From Marilutibacter chinensis (lineage in GTDB: Bacteria > Pseudomonadota > Gammaproteobacteria > Xanthomonadales > Xanthomonadaceae): a stretch of DNA of 64,000 nt. The notes below the pieces were generated by a model. That model made no database searches, was not told where the DNA came from, and was given only the letters and a program-made list of their open reading frames with translations. The translations under genes and the position numbers were made by a program. Each line of letters opens with the position of its first letter. The stretch's first letter is position 1. Below are positions 17,606-27,173 of this stretch, one piece after another. The stretch covers positions 496,001 through 560,000 of the forward strand of contig NZ_JAKJPO010000003.1 in assembly GCF_021725675.1 (NCBI RefSeq), read 5' to 3'.

Positions 17606-19024
17606 ATGAGACTCAGCCTCGCCCTGACGGGCCTGCTGGTGGTCGGCGATGCCCTGTCGGGCAACGCCCTCGCCACCGACACCTCCACTCACGCGCCCGC
17701 CGGCGCTCCGCCCGCAGTCAATGCGACGGTCACCGACTGGATGGCGCGGACCCGCGTACCCGGCGTCGCCATCGCGCGCATCGACGATGGCCGGGTCGCC
17801 TGGACCGGCACCTGGGGAAAGCGTTCGCCCGATGCGCCGGTCGATGCCGACACCGTGTTCAACGTCGCCTCGCTGACCAAGCCGGTGTTCGCGATGATGG
17901 TGCTGCGACAGGCCGCCGCCGGGGAACTCGACCTGGACGCTCCGCTGTCCACGCACTGGGTGGACCCCGACGTGGCGGACGACCTCCGCCATGAAACCCT
18001 GACGGCGCGGATCGCGCTGAGCCACCAGACCGGCCTGCCGAACTGGCGCGGCGACAAGCCGCTGGCGTTCGGCTTCGCGCCGGGCGAGCGGCACGAGTAT
18101 TCGGGCGAGGGTTTCGAATACCTGCGCCGGGCGATCGAGCGCCAGTCGGGACAGCCGATGCGCGCGCTGATGCAGGCCGCGGTGCTGGATCCGGCCGGCA
18201 TGGAAGCCACGCATTTCGGCTGGGATGACGGGATCCAGGCGCATCTGGCGACCGGCTTCGGGGCGACGGGCGAACCGTACGCGATGGACTACCTGCGCGA
18301 GCGCGGCCCCAACGCCGCGGCCAACATGTTCACGACGATCGGCGACTACGGCCGTTTCGCCGCATGGGTCGTGCGTGGCGCCGGCCTGCCGGCGGAGCTG
18401 TTCGCCGACATGCAGCGCCCGCAGGCCCTGCACCCCGACCCGGCGGAGCAGTTCGGCCTCGGCTGGCGGGTGACGTCGATGGGTGCGGAAACGGTGCTGT
18501 CGCACGATGGACGCGAGCGGGGCGTGCGGACCCAGGTATTCGTGTTTCCCGCGACCGGCGATGGGCTGGTGATCCTGAGCAACGGCGACAACGGCGAGCT
18601 GTTGACCCGCCCACTGGTCGAAGCGGCCCTGCCCCAGGCACCGGCGCTGCTGGAAGCGATCGACCGGGAAATCTGGCGCTACCTGCAGCGGATGCCGAGC
18701 AGGCAGGTGGGACAGCTGGCGCAGATGCTGCCGCGTTCGCCGCCGTTCATGGCCCGGCTGCTGTATGCCGCCGACACCGCCCTGGTCGCGGACTCGCCGA
18801 TGGATGCAGCGGATCGTGCACACGCACACGATGCGATTGCGCCGTTCCTGCAGGCCCTGCAGGACGGCAAGACCGACCCGGCCCGCGCCAGCGCGCTGGT
18901 CGAGATGCTGCTGATGCCGGCTCCTGAGCAGACCGGCGACGGCCCGATGCCTTCCCGCTGGCGGGAGCGCTTCAGCCGGGCCGAGGCCGAGGCCTGGCTG
19001 CGGTTGCTGACGGACGAGGGCTGA
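17606..19024 (+). CDS. Exported beta-lactamase-fold serine hydrolase
   Basis: The 472-residue protein has an N-terminal signal (to about residue 23). The class C beta-lactamase/DD-peptidase fold shows SLTK at 89-92 with nucleophile Ser89, Tyr165 in the YSG motif, and HDG at 300-302 in place of KTG. These are the motifs of esterase EstB and Pab87-like hydrolases. It probably acts on peptides or esters and need not give beta-lactam resistance. A C-terminal helical extension of about 120 residues follows. GAAGGA before the ATG fixes the start. Confidence 0.9.
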   Translation: MRLSLALTGLLVVGDALSGNALATDTSTHAPAGAPPAVNATVTDWMARTRVPGVAIARIDDGRVAWTGTWGKRSPDAPVDADTVFNVASLTKPVFAMMVLRQAAAGELDLDAPLSTHWVDPDVADDLRHETLTARIALSHQTGLPNWRGDKPLAFGFAPGERHEYSGEGFEYLRRAIERQSGQPMRALMQAAVLDPAGMEATHFGWDDGIQAHLATGFGATGEPYAMDYLRERGPNAAANMFTTIGDYGRFAAWVVRGAGLPAELFADMQRPQALHPDPAEQFGLGWRVTSMGAETVLSHDGRERGVRTQVFVFPATGDGLVILSNGDNGELLTRPLVEAALPQAPALLEAIDREIWRYLQRMPSRQVGQLAQMLPRSPPFMARLLYAADTALVADSPMDAADRAHAHDAIAPFLQALQDGKTDPARASALVEMLLMPAPEQTGDGPMPSRWRERFSRAEAEAWLRLLTDEG

Positions 19025-19059
19025 TCGTCAACGCGCAACCGTCGATGCCGCCGCGACGG

Positions 19060-20979
19060 TCAGTCCGCGGCGGCTTCCGCGACCGCTCCGGGATGCTCGA
19101 CCGGCTCCCAGTCGAAGCCCAGCAACAGCGGATCATGATCGGAACTGCGCCAGGGCCCATCCGTGCGGCCGCGGCTCCAGTAGCTGGCGCTGCGCGGCTC
19201 GTCGGCGTTGCTGTGCCATTCGACCGCGCCGCGCAGCCGGCCGGCCAGCGCCGGACTGAGCAGGGCGTGGTCGAGCCGGCCGGCCTCGCCTTCGTAGACA
19301 TAGCTGTACGGCGCCTCGTTGCCGGCGCCGGAGCTGCCGGCCAGGGCGAACGCATCGCGCCAGCCCGCCCGGGCCAGCACCCGCAGCGGCTCTTCCTGCG
19401 CATACGCATTCAGGTCGCCGACGATCATCGCCAGATCACTGCCTGACCGGGTCGGATCCGTGGCCAGCCATTCGCTCAGGCGACGCGCGGACTCGGCCCG
19501 CAGCGCGTTCCAGCAGCCCGCGCCGTTGTCGCGATCGTCGCCCTCGGCCTCGTTGCAGCCCTTGGACTTGAAGTGGTTCGCGACCACCACCAGCGGCGGC
19601 CCGCCGGCCTGCGGCGCAAACGCCTGCGCCAGCGGCACCCGGCTGCGCGGCCCGAACGGGCCGCCCTCGAGCATCGCCGGCCGGCCCTGCGGCCGCACGC
19701 GCCCGGCCCGGTAGATCAGCCCGACCCGGATCGCATCGTCGCCGGGACCACGGCCCTCGCGGCGGCAGTTGCGGTCGCAGCCCTCGACGAAGCGCCAGTC
19801 ACCGGTGCCGCCGTCGTTGAGGGCGTCGACCAGGGTCGCCACGCTGGAGTCGGGACCGTAGCCGTCGTTCTCCAGCTCCATCAGCGCGGCGATGTCCGGA
19901 TCCAGCGCGCGGATCGTCGCGACCAGCTTGTCGAGCTGGGCCTGCAGCTGGGCCGGGCTGCGCGCGCCGCGGGGGGTCGGGAAACCGCCGCCGCGGCCAT
20001 CGCCGTTGAACAGGTTCTCCAGATTGAACGCCGCCACCCGCAGGTCGCCGGGCACGGTCGGCGCGGGCGGGCGCGGTTGCGCGACCAGTGTCGGCGGCAC
20101 GTCGAGCTGCAGGCGGTAGCGGCCGTGGCGGTGGTCGAGGATGCCCTCGGCGGCTTCGATCGTGCTGCCGCTGCGCAGCTGCGCGGCGCCGTCCGGCCAG
20201 ATGCTGCCGGCCAGGGGCCGGTTGTCCCCGGCGCGGCCGTCGTCGAGCACGAGCCGGCGGCGCGCATTGTCGGCGGCGATCGCACGGGCGGCATCGCTGT
20301 CCGGCGCGGCCCGCTCCGCCGGCTGCCACAGCCGGCCATCGAAGCTGACCAGCATCTCGCCGTAACGCTCCAGGTCGCCGAGGCTGCCGACGGTCAGCGG
20401 TGCGACGATCCGGACCCGCATCCCTTCGAAGCGCTCCCAGTCGACCGGCGGCGTGCGCAACTCGGTCACCGCGACCTCGCCGAGCCCCAGTTGCTCGACG
20501 GTATCGGCCAGCAATGCGGTCAGACGGACCTGGCCGCCGCCGTCGAGCTCGGCCACGCGCCCCTGCACGCCGACCCGGGCACCGCGACGCAGCAGGTCGC
20601 GGAAGGGCGCGTCATGCGCGACCGGAACGAAGATCGCGTCGGAGGTCGCCGGGTTGCCGTCGCCGGCGTCCTGCAGATAGACCCCGCCGAGCCCGTCGTC
20701 GGCGGTGAAGTCGGCGGTCACGACACCTTCGACGCGGACCTGTTCGCCCACGTATGGGCTGCGCCCGCGGTCGCCCTGGACCGCGCCGATCGCCAGGGTC
20801 GCCGATGCCCGCGCGGCGCTGTTCGTGCCGGTGCCGGGCGCGAGCGAGACTGCACCGTCGCAACCGGCAGCCAGCGCCAGCGCGAGCCCCGCCGCCACCG
20901 CAGCCAGACGCCGCGACCGCGCCGGAAACGGGCGTCGGGCGGCGGCAGGCAAGGTCACGCGGCGGTGTCTGGGATACAT
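19060..20979 (-). CDS. ExeM-like extracellular endonuclease/exonuclease/phosphatase lipoprotein
   Basis: The 639-residue protein has a lipobox LAAGC with Cys40. An OB-fold-like region follows (GEQVRVEGVVTADF, then GVYLQDAGDGNPATSDAIFV), then an EEP nuclease domain from about 310. Visible active-site motifs are VAAFNLENLF, MELEND, GDLNAY and SDHDPLLLGFD. ExeM-type enzymes degrade extracellular DNA, useful for nutrient recovery or biofilm turnover. Here a lipid anchor suggests retention at the outer membrane. The anchor could be missed if translation starts later. Convergent with the serine hydrolase gene, 35 nt away. Confidence 0.9.
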   Translation of the reverse strand: MYPRHRRVTLPAAARRPFPARSRRLAAVAAGLALALAAGCDGAVSLAPGTGTNSAARASATLAIGAVQGDRGRSPYVGEQVRVEGVVTADFTADDGLGGVYLQDAGDGNPATSDAIFVPVAHDAPFRDLLRRGARVGVQGRVAELDGGGQVRLTALLADTVEQLGLGEVAVTELRTPPVDWERFEGMRVRIVAPLTVGSLGDLERYGEMLVSFDGRLWQPAERAAPDSDAARAIAADNARRRLVLDDGRAGDNRPLAGSIWPDGAAQLRSGSTIEAAEGILDHRHGRYRLQLDVPPTLVAQPRPPAPTVPGDLRVAAFNLENLFNGDGRGGGFPTPRGARSPAQLQAQLDKLVATIRALDPDIAALMELENDGYGPDSSVATLVDALNDGGTGDWRFVEGCDRNCRREGRGPGDDAIRVGLIYRAGRVRPQGRPAMLEGGPFGPRSRVPLAQAFAPQAGGPPLVVVANHFKSKGCNEAEGDDRDNGAGCWNALRAESARRLSEWLATDPTRSGSDLAMIVGDLNAYAQEEPLRVLARAGWRDAFALAGSSGAGNEAPYSYVYEGEAGRLDHALLSPALAGRLRGAVEWHSNADEPRSASYWSRGRTDGPWRSSDHDPLLLGFDWEPVEHPGAVAEAAAD

Positions 20980-21049
20980 GCAGAACCTCGGAATCGGGCG
21001 GAGCCGGTCGACGGCCGATTATCGGCGGGGACGGCGCCCATAACGACAC

Positions 21050-21067
21050 CGCCGCCCGAAGGCGGCG
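21050..21067. terminator. GC-rich hairpin downstream of the cytochrome gene
   Basis: CGCCGCC and GGCGGCG arms with a CGAA tetraloop, 70 nt past the cytochrome stop on the minus strand. A T run is absent. The 158-bp gap also carries the nuclease leader region. Confidence 0.4.
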
Positions 21068-21137
21068 GCGTGGTGTTCAGGCTGGCGGGGACGGGGCGCC
21101 TCTGCCGGCGGCATCGACGAACGCCCGCGCGGGCGCG

Positions 21138-21653
21138 TCACTGGATGTTCTCGAGCATCCAGTCGACGGTCGCGATGACCTGCTCATCGGTAAGCGCCGG
21201 GTTGCCGCCCTTGGGCGGCATGACGCCGGCGGCACCGGTATAGCCCTCGATCGCATGCCGGTGCAGGGTTTCGGTGCCCTGGGCGATGCGCGCGCCCCAG
21301 TGGGCGCGGTCGAGGGTCGGGGCGCCACCGACGCCGGAGTTGTGGCAACCCGCGCACAGGTTGTTGTAGATCACCGAGCCGTCGAGGGTGCCGCCATAGG
21401 CGACCTGCGAGGCGGCCTTGGCCGCGGCAGCGGCCGCGGCGGCGGCCTGGGCGGCGGCACCGGTACTGCCGGCATAGACCGCGCCGACCGGGGCGATGCG
21501 GCGCTCGGTGCGCTGGGCGACGGCCGGGTCGACTTCGGGCGGCAGCCGGTTGTGGATGACGACGGCACCGATGATCAGGCCGAGAGTCACCAGCACCAGG
21601 AAGCCGATCACCATCGAGAAATGCTTGAGGAATTCGAGGTCGTAGTTGCGCAC
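21138..21653 (-). CDS. Membrane-anchored cytochrome c5
   Basis: The 171-residue protein has an N-terminal membrane segment at about 12-34, then an Ala-rich linker of roughly 20 residues (66-85). A class I c-type heme domain follows, with CAGCH at 100-104 and the axial Met145 in VMPPKGG. It would carry electrons in the periplasm to a terminal oxidase or denitrification enzyme. The family (c5/CycB type) normally begins with MRNYDLEFLKHF. Here that start is GTG at 21653, with an AGGTGG upstream, and the longer ATG frame runs into the tRNA gene. Confidence 0.9.
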   Translation of the reverse strand: MRNYDLEFLKHFSMVIGFLVLVTLGLIIGAVVIHNRLPPEVDPAVAQRTERRIAPVGAVYAGSTGAAAQAAAAAAAAAKAASQVAYGGTLDGSVIYNNLCAGCHNSGVGGAPTLDRAHWGARIAQGTETLHRHAIEGYTGAAGVMPPKGGNPALTDEQVIATVDWMLENIQ

Positions 21654-21775
21654 GATCCACCTGTGAGACGCACCGCCGGGCGGCGCGCAAAGCCATCGCC
21701 AAGGGCCGCCGGTGCGGCCCCAATGCCAGATACGGACGCCAGTATAGGACCGCCCCCACTGCCCGACAGCGGGGA

Positions 21776-21852
21776 TGGCGCGCCCGGAGGGATTCGAACC
21801 CCCGACCAATGGCTTCGGAAGCCACTACTCTATCCGGCTGAGCTACGGGCGC
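21776..21852 (-). tRNA. tRNA-Arg (anticodon CCG)
   Basis: On the minus strand the 77-nt gene folds as a cloverleaf: a 7-bp acceptor stem GCGCCCG/CGGGCGC, an anticodon loop TTCCGAA in a GTGGC/GCCAT stem, and a T arm GGTTCGAATCC. CCA is encoded at the 3' end. The anticodon CCG reads CGG arginine codons, which are frequent in this high-GC sequence. Confidence 0.95.
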
Positions 21853-22078
21853 CTGGCTGAGATCCCGGCCGCCGGTGCACGAGGCATCCGGCGGCGCGGG
21901 GCTGGCATTCTAGCGGTAAATGCGCCGTTACGCGCCTCCCCCCTGCATCGACCTGCGCCGCCGACCGGTCGGGCGCGCATCCGTGCGTGGACAAGGCGGC
22001 GCGGATCTACCGGTGTTGACTCCGCACCACGGAGGACGCGGCCGCCGATCAAGCGCGCAAGTGCTTGATTGAGCGTGG

Positions 22079-22140
22079 ACTCGTCCGGACATGTGCCGGA
22101 CGAGTGATCGCTGAAAAGTCCAGGACGGACTTTTTCAGCG
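22079..22140. repeat. Two adjacent hairpins in the gap before ubiA (21853-22207)
   Basis: The first hairpin, 22079-22105, has perfect arms ACTCGTCCGG and CCGGACGAGT with a 7-nt loop. The second, 22109-22140, pairs CGCTGAAAAGTCC with GGACTTTTTCAGCG, with one extra base on one side and an AGGAC spacer. A 7-bp ATCAAGC/GCTTGAT stem precedes them. They may be REP-like units or terminators. The remainder of the 355-bp gap shows no gene. Confidence 0.6.
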
Positions 22141-22207
22141 TTGCCATAATCACGAGCCGACCGGCGCCACGATGCGGTCGTCCACCCACCTGCCACTCTC
22201 CACCACC

Positions 22208-23119
22208 ATGCCTTACGAACGCTACGAGCCCGCGTACATACCGCCATGGAAGCGCAGGCTGCAGCTGTACTGGCGCCTGGTGCGCGGCGACCGGCCGATC
22301 GGCTGGCTGCTGCTGCTGTGGCCGACCTGGTGGGGCCTGTGGCTGGCCGCCGACGGGATCCCGCCGCTGTGGCCGCTGTTCGTGTTCAGTGCCGGCGTGT
22401 GGCTGACCCGCTCGGCCGGCTGCGTGATCAACGACTACGCCGACCGCTGGCTCGACCCGCACGTGGAACGCACCCGCGGCCGGCCGCTGGCGACCGGCGC
22501 GGTGTCCGGACGCGAGGCGCTGGCGGTGTTCGCGGCGCTGATGCTGGCGGCGTTCGCGCTGGTGCTTACGCTGAACCGGCTGACCGTCTACATGAGCTTC
22601 GTCGGCGTGGTGCTGGCCGCCAGCTATCCCTACCTGAAGCGCCATACCCACCTGCCGCAGGTGTACCTGGGGATGGCGTTCGGCTGGGGCATCCCGATGG
22701 GCTTCGCCGCGGTCCAGGGCGAGGTACCGGCGCTGGCATGGTTGCTGTACGTGGCCAACATCCTGTGGTCGACCGCTTACGACACCTGGTACGCGATGGT
22801 CGACCGCGAGGACGACCTGCGGATGGGCAGCAAGTCGACCGCGATCCTGTTCGGCGAGATGGATCTGGTCGCACAGGGCGTGCTGTACGCGCTGTTCCTG
22901 GCGGCGATGGCCCTGGTCGGCCAGCGCGCCGGGCTGGGCCCGATCTACTGGGGCGCGCTGGCCTTGGCTGCGCTGCTGATCGCATGGGAATTCATGATCG
23001 CGCGACGACGCGAGCGCGATGCCTGCTTCCGCGCGTTCCTGCACAACCACTGGGTCGGCGCGGTGCTGTTCGCCGGCATAGCGCTGAGCCTGTGGCTGCA
23101 GCCGGCCCCGGCGATCTGA
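22208..23119 (+). CDS. ubiA: 4-hydroxybenzoate polyprenyltransferase
   Basis: UbiA attaches the polyprenyl tail to 4-hydroxybenzoate in ubiquinone synthesis, in the inner membrane. The 303-residue protein has about eight membrane segments. The two Asp-rich prenyl-diphosphate motifs are NDYADRWLD at 75-83 and [13 protein letters not shown] at 191-203. RGDRPIG at 27-33 is also conserved. I chose the second in-frame ATG at 22208, because MPYERY matches the family start; the ATG at 22172 would add 12 residues. Its substrate can come from the chorismatase at the left edge. Confidence 0.95.
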   Translation: MPYERYEPAYIPPWKRRLQLYWRLVRGDRPIGWLLLLWPTWWGLWLAADGIPPLWPLFVFSAGVWLTRSAGCVINDYADRWLDPHVERTRGRPLATGAVSGREALAVFAALMLAAFALVLTLNRLTVYMSFVGVVLAASYPYLKRHTHLPQVYLGMAFGWGIPMGFAAVQGEVPALAWLLYVANILWSTAYDTWYAMVDREDDLRMGSKSTAILFGEMDLVAQGVLYALFLAAMALVGQRAGLGPIYWGALALAALLIAWEFMIARRRERDACFRAFLHNHWVGAVLFAGIALSLWLQPAPAI

Positions 23120-23182
23120 TCGGAACCGGCACGCGACGGCGGCGACCGCCCCTGGTGCAATCCAGTTCCATCGACCGGAGCC

Positions 23183-23719
23183 ATGACCATGTCTCGCCCG
23201 CATCCGTATCTGAGCCTGCTGTGGCTGCTGTGCATCCCTCCCGCGCTCGCCGGCGACGGCACGCATCCCGTCCGCGAACATCTCGCGCCGCCCGGCTGGG
23301 AAGGCTCCTATCACGAACTGCACTACACGCCAGTGGTGCGGATCGGCGATCGCGTGATCGTGTCGGGCATCCCGGCGATCGAAGGCGACGACGACGAGTC
23401 GCGCGTGCGCTGGGCGTTCCAGCAGTTACAGGCGCACCTGGAAACGGCCGGCGCCAGCCTCGCCGACGTGGTCGAGCTGCAGAGCTTCCACGTCGCCCGC
23501 GACCATGCCGAGTTCCGCGCCCGCATCGAACCGGTGCTGAAGGTTCACCGCGAGTTCTTCAGGGATCGCTATCCGGCCTGGACCGCGGTGGCGACCCCGG
23601 CGCTGTACTCCGCGGATGCGCCGATGGAGATCCGTGCCGAGGCGATCATCGGCTCCGGAGCGCGGGCGACGTCGTCGGTCGCACCCCCTCGTCCGCCGCC
23701 CCCGCCCTCCGAAGAGTAG
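23183..23719 (+). CDS. Exported RidA/YjgF-like protein
   Basis: The 178-residue protein carries a signal peptide (PYLSLLWLLCIPPALAG, cut near residue 24). A RidA fold follows, with IGDRVIVSGIPAI, the helix AFQQLQAHLETAGASLADVVELQSFHV and PAWTAVATPALYSADAPMEIRAEAI. Cytosolic RidA removes reactive enamines. Periplasmic members exist but their substrate is unknown. The expected substrate Arg of the canonical IECVA-type motif is replaced here by ALYSADAPMEIRAEA, so the activity is uncertain. The C-terminus ends in a proline run. The first ATG is used because MTMSRPH is the only start near. Confidence 0.8.
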   Translation: MTMSRPHPYLSLLWLLCIPPALAGDGTHPVREHLAPPGWEGSYHELHYTPVVRIGDRVIVSGIPAIEGDDDESRVRWAFQQLQAHLETAGASLADVVELQSFHVARDHAEFRARIEPVLKVHREFFRDRYPAWTAVATPALYSADAPMEIRAEAIIGSGARATSSVAPPRPPPPPSEE

Positions 23720-23729
23720 GCCGCCCCCA

Positions 23730-24542
23730 CTACGGCACCCGCGCACAGACCCAGGCATCGACGCGCGCGACCCCGGCGCGGCGCAACGCCAGCGCGGCCG
23801 CATGCAGGGTCGCGCCGGTGGTCATCACATCGTCGACCAGGGCGACGTGCGCCGGGAGGATGGCGGCAGCCTCGACCGCGAACGCCGCGCGCAGGTTGCG
23901 GCGGCGGCCGGCGGCGTCCAGCCGGGACTGCGGCCGCGTCGCCCGGACCCGGCGCAGCAGGCCATCGTGCAGCGGCAGGCCGAGCCGGCCGGCGAGCGGC
24001 CGCGCCAGCTCCAGCGCCTGGTCGTAGCCGCGACGGCGCAACCGGTCCCGATGCAGCGGCACCGGCACGACCGCGTCGGGCCGCCCGCCGGTCACCAGCG
24101 CCGGCGCCAGCGCGGCCGCCATCCAGCCGCCCAGACGATGGCCCGCTGCCAGATCGTCGTGGAACTTCGCACGCGGCAGCAGGCGATCGAGCGGAAACCC
24201 GTACACGAACGCGGCATGGCAGGCATCCAGTGGCGGCGGTCGGCGCAGGCAGCGGCCACAGTTGCTCCCGGTCTCGCCGTCCGGCAATGGCAGTGCGCAA
24301 CGTTCGCACGCCCGCCGGTTCCACGGCAGCGCCCGGGCGCAGGGCGCGCACAGTCCGTCCAGTACCGGCTCCGGCCCACTGCCGCCCGGACCGCGCCGGG
24401 GCTGCTCGCAGGCCCCGCCGCAGACCAGGCAGGACGAGGGCCAGACCCGCCCGAACGCCCGCTGCACGTCCGGCCGCTGCCGAAGCCCGGCCAGCCAGTT
24501 GTAAACCTTCGACAGACCCGATTGGTTGACAGTCCCCGGCAT
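23730..24542 (-). CDS. comF: ComF-family phosphoribosyltransferase-like competence protein
   Basis: ComF is needed for uptake of transforming DNA in naturally competent bacteria. The protein shows the N-terminal zinc ribbon with CxxC pairs ([28 protein letters not shown]) and the PRTase-like [16 protein letters not shown] near its end. If it starts at the ATG at 24542, it is 270 residues and its first codons lie across the BirA operator. A GTG at 24467 would give a 245-residue protein that begins just before the zinc ribbon. Either is possible. The gene is divergent from bioB, the usual order in xanthomonads. Confidence 0.85.
   Translation of the reverse strand: MPGTVNQSGLSKVYNWLAGLRQRPDVQRAFGRVWPSSCLVCGGACEQPRRGPGGSGPEPVLDGLCAPCARALPWNRRACERCALPLPDGETGSNCGRCLRRPPPLDACHAAFVYGFPLDRLLPRAKFHDDLAAGHRLGGWMAAALAPALVTGGRPDAVVPVPLHRDRLRRRGYDQALELARPLAGRLGLPLHDGLLRRVRATRPQSRLDAAGRRRNLRAAFAVEAAAILPAHVALVDDVMTTGATLHAAALALRRAGVARVDAWVCARVP
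24499..24532. promoter_or_regulatory. BirA (biotin repressor) operator
   Basis: The sequence TTGTAAACC at 24499-24507, a 16-nt spacer, and GGTTGACAG at 24524-24532 match the known BirA consensus TTGTAAACC-N16-GGTTTACAA with two mismatches in the right half-site. It lies 59 nt upstream of the bioB ATG. Biotin-loaded BirA should repress bioB here. Confidence 0.85.
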
Positions 24543-24591
24543 GCTTTCCAGACTGACGCCCTTGTCCGGCCGCGTCTCTCGGAAAACCTCC

Positions 24592-25638
24592 ATGCCTGAT
24601 TCCCGCCAAGCGCCCGAGCTGCGCGTCGCCCCGCTCCGCCACGACTGGGCCCGGGCCGAAGTCCGTGCCCTGTTCGAACTGCCGTTCCCGGAGCTGCTGC
24701 ACCGTGCCGCGACCGTCCACCGCGGGAATTTCGACCCGGCCGAGGTCCAGGTCAGCACCCTGCTGTCGGTCAAGACCGGCGGCTGCCCCGAGGACTGCGG
24801 CTACTGCCCGCAGGCGGCGCGCTATCACACCGGGGTCGACGCGACCAAGCTGATGAGCACCGAGGCGGTGGTCGAGAAGGCCCGCCAGGCCAAGGCCGCC
24901 GGCGCGTCGCGCTTCTGCATGGGCGCGGCCTGGCGCTCGCCGAAGGACCGCGACATCCCCAAGGTCGCGGCGATGATCCGCGAGGTGAAGGCGCTCGGCC
25001 TGGAGACCTGCGCGACGCTGGGCATGCTCAGCGGCGAGCAGGCCACCGCGCTGCGAGAGGCCGGGCTGGACTACTACAACCACAACCTCGACACCGCGCC
25101 GGAGTTCTACAACGAGATCATCCACACCCGCGAGTTCCAGGACCGCCTGGACACCCTCGCGCACGTGCGCGACGCCGGCATGAAGACCTGTTGCGGCGGC
25201 ATCGTCGGCATGGGCGAATCGCGCGCCCAGCGTGCCGGCCTGCTGCAGACCCTGGCCAACCTGCCCGCGCATCCGGACTCGGTGCCGATCAACCGGCTGG
25301 TCCAGGTCGAGGGCACACCGCTGGCCGGCACCGCCGAGCTGGACCCGTTCGAATTCGTACGCACGATCGCCGTGGCCCGCATCCTGATGCCGCGTTCGAT
25401 GGTCCGGCTGTCGGCCGGCCGCGAGGCGATGAGCGACGAATTGCAGGCGCTGTGCTTCCTCGCCGGGGCCAATTCCATCTTCTACGGCGAGAAACTGCTG
25501 ACGACCGGTAACCCCGACACCGAGCGGGATATGGCATTGTTCCAGCGCCTGGGCCTGCGGCCGATGCAGATCCTGGAGCAGGGGGAGACCGTACATGCCG
25601 ACATCGTCGAAGCGCCGGCGCGCAGCTGCGCCGCATAG
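24592..25638 (+). CDS. bioB: Biotin synthase (radical SAM)
   Basis: BioB inserts sulfur into dethiobiotin, the last step of biotin synthesis. The 348-residue protein has the radical-SAM cluster motif CPEDCGYC with C65, C69 and C72. Other conserved parts are [19 protein letters not shown] and [12 protein letters not shown]. The ATG at 24592 follows GGAAAACCTCC and begins a normal BioB; the earlier ATG in frame lies inside the operator region. It is controlled by the BirA site and is the first gene of the bioB-bioF-bioH-bioC run, with bioA and bioD not seen here. Confidence 0.97.
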   Translation: MPDSRQAPELRVAPLRHDWARAEVRALFELPFPELLHRAATVHRGNFDPAEVQVSTLLSVKTGGCPEDCGYCPQAARYHTGVDATKLMSTEAVVEKARQAKAAGASRFCMGAAWRSPKDRDIPKVAAMIREVKALGLETCATLGMLSGEQATALREAGLDYYNHNLDTAPEFYNEIIHTREFQDRLDTLAHVRDAGMKTCCGGIVGMGESRAQRAGLLQTLANLPAHPDSVPINRLVQVEGTPLAGTAELDPFEFVRTIAVARILMPRSMVRLSAGREAMSDELQALCFLAGANSIFYGEKLLTTGNPDTERDMALFQRLGLRPMQILEQGETVHADIVEAPARSCAA

Positions 25639-25650
25639 GGCATTTTTCTG

Positions 25651-25735
25651 CCATGGATCACGCGGATGAACACGGATAGAACCTTTCCGGGACGTGCATC
25701 CGCTTCAGCCGCGTTCGTCCGTCCGGATCCACGGC
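25651..25735. repeat. Imperfect inverted repeat between bioB and bioF
   Basis: CCATGGATCACGCGGATGAA at 25651-25670 pairs imperfectly with a right arm near 25710-25735 that reads, in reverse complement, CCGTGGATCCGGACGGACGA. Sequences of the type GGATGAACACGGAT recur in many genomes as extragenic palindromes. It interrupts the operon in a 134-bp gap. Confidence 0.5.
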
Positions 25736-25772
25736 TCCACACAAAGAGGGTGCCTGCGTGGAGGATGTCCGC

Positions 25773-26987
25773 ATGAGCCGGCCGTCCTGGCACGAGCGCA
25801 TCCGCGCCGCGCGCGCCGAACGCGCCGCCGCCTCGCGGACGCGCGTACGCCGCAGCATCAGCCAGCGCGACGGTGCCCGCTGCGTGGTCGACGGCCGCAA
25901 CCTGCTGAACTTCTGCGGCAACGACTATCTCGGCCTCTCGCAGCATTTCGCAGTGGTCAACGCGCTGCAGGATGCGGCTGCGCGGGATGGCGCCGGCGGC
26001 GTCGCCTCGCACCTGGTCTGTGGTCATCACGCGCTGCACGACGCGCTGGAGAAGGAACTGGCCGACTGGCTCGGTGCGCCGGCCGCATTGCTGTTTGGCA
26101 GCGGTTTTCTCGCCAATCTGGCGGTGGTGCAGGCGCTGCTCGACGACGAATCCGTCTGCGTGCAGGACCGCCTCAATCACGCCAGCCTGATCGACGCCGC
26201 GCGCCTGGCCGGCTGCCGCCTGCGACGATATCCGCATGCCGACCCGGAGGGTGCGATCCGCCAGTTGCGCAACGTGCCCGACGGTCTGGCGATGCTGGCC
26301 ACCGACGGCGTGTTCAGCATGGACGGCGACGTCGCCCCGCTGCGCCAGCTGGCCCTGGTCGCGCGATTGCAGAAGGCGTTGCTGTACGTCGACGACGCGC
26401 ACGGCATCGGTGTGCTCGGTCCGGACGGCCGCGGCAGCGTCGCCGCGGCCAAGCTCGGTACCGCCGAGGTGCCACTGCAGTTGGCCACGCTCGGCAAGGC
26501 CCTCGGCGGCTACGGCGCCGCGGTGGTCGGCGACGCCGACCTGATCGGCCATCTGATCGAAACCGCACGCCCCTACATCTACACCACCGCGCTGCCGCCG
26601 GCCCAGGCCGCGGCGAGCCTGGCCGCGGTCCGGCTCGCGCGCCAGGAGCACTGGCGCCGCGACAAGCTCGCCGACCTGGTCGCCCGCTTCCGCGAACGCG
26701 CCAGCGGCGCAGGCCTGGAGCTGATGGAGTCGCAGACGCCCATCCAGCCGATCGTCGCCGGCACCGACCATCGTGCGCTGGCGATGGCGCAGTCGCTGGA
26801 ACAGGACGGCTACTGGGTCGCGCCGATCCGCCCGCCGACCGTGCCGGAGGGCCGCGCCCGGCTGCGGGTGACCCTGTCCGCCCTGCATGGCGTCGGCGAC
26901 ATCGACACCCTGGTGGTCGCGCTGCAGCGCGCCCGCGACCGCAGCGAACGCATGCCCGACGGCGCGCGCCCGCTGACCACTTCGTGA
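25773..26987 (+). CDS. bioF: 8-amino-7-oxononanoate synthase
   Basis: BioF joins pimeloyl-ACP and L-alanine with PLP to give 8-amino-7-oxononanoate. The 404-residue protein has the AONS family body: NDYLGLS at 50-56, [21 protein letters not shown] at 178-186, [11 protein letters not shown] at 206-216 and the PLP lysine K242 in [16 protein letters not shown] precedes the ATG at 25773, which is preferred over a GTG five codons upstream. It follows bioB and precedes bioH. Confidence 0.97.
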   Translation: MSRPSWHERIRAARAERAAASRTRVRRSISQRDGARCVVDGRNLLNFCGNDYLGLSQHFAVVNALQDAAARDGAGGVASHLVCGHHALHDALEKELADWLGAPAALLFGSGFLANLAVVQALLDDESVCVQDRLNHASLIDAARLAGCRLRRYPHADPEGAIRQLRNVPDGLAMLATDGVFSMDGDVAPLRQLALVARLQKALLYVDDAHGIGVLGPDGRGSVAAAKLGTAEVPLQLATLGKALGGYGAAVVGDADLIGHLIETARPYIYTTALPPAQAAASLAAVRLARQEHWRRDKLADLVARFRERASGAGLELMESQTPIQPIVAGTDHRALAMAQSLEQDGYWVAPIRPPTVPEGRARLRVTLSALHGVGDIDTLVVALQRARDRSERMPDGARPLTTS

Positions 26988-27173
26988 GCGCCGGCGGCAC
27001 CACGCGCGCGCGGGCAGGCAATGACGGCCCCGGCCGCGCCCTGATCCGCGCGCTCCTGTCCCGGCATACGCGACGGCGCATCCACGGCCCCGCCCAACCG
27101 CGTACCCACATCCATCGTCCGCGCGACATGGTTTGAGTTCCCCCTCCGTTTCCCGGCCCCTCCCCCCTGCTCC

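Noticed and set aside
17606..19024. Beta-lactamase giving antibiotic resistance
   Set aside because: The third motif is HDG, not KTG, and the C-terminal extension and family pattern fit an esterase or peptidase better.
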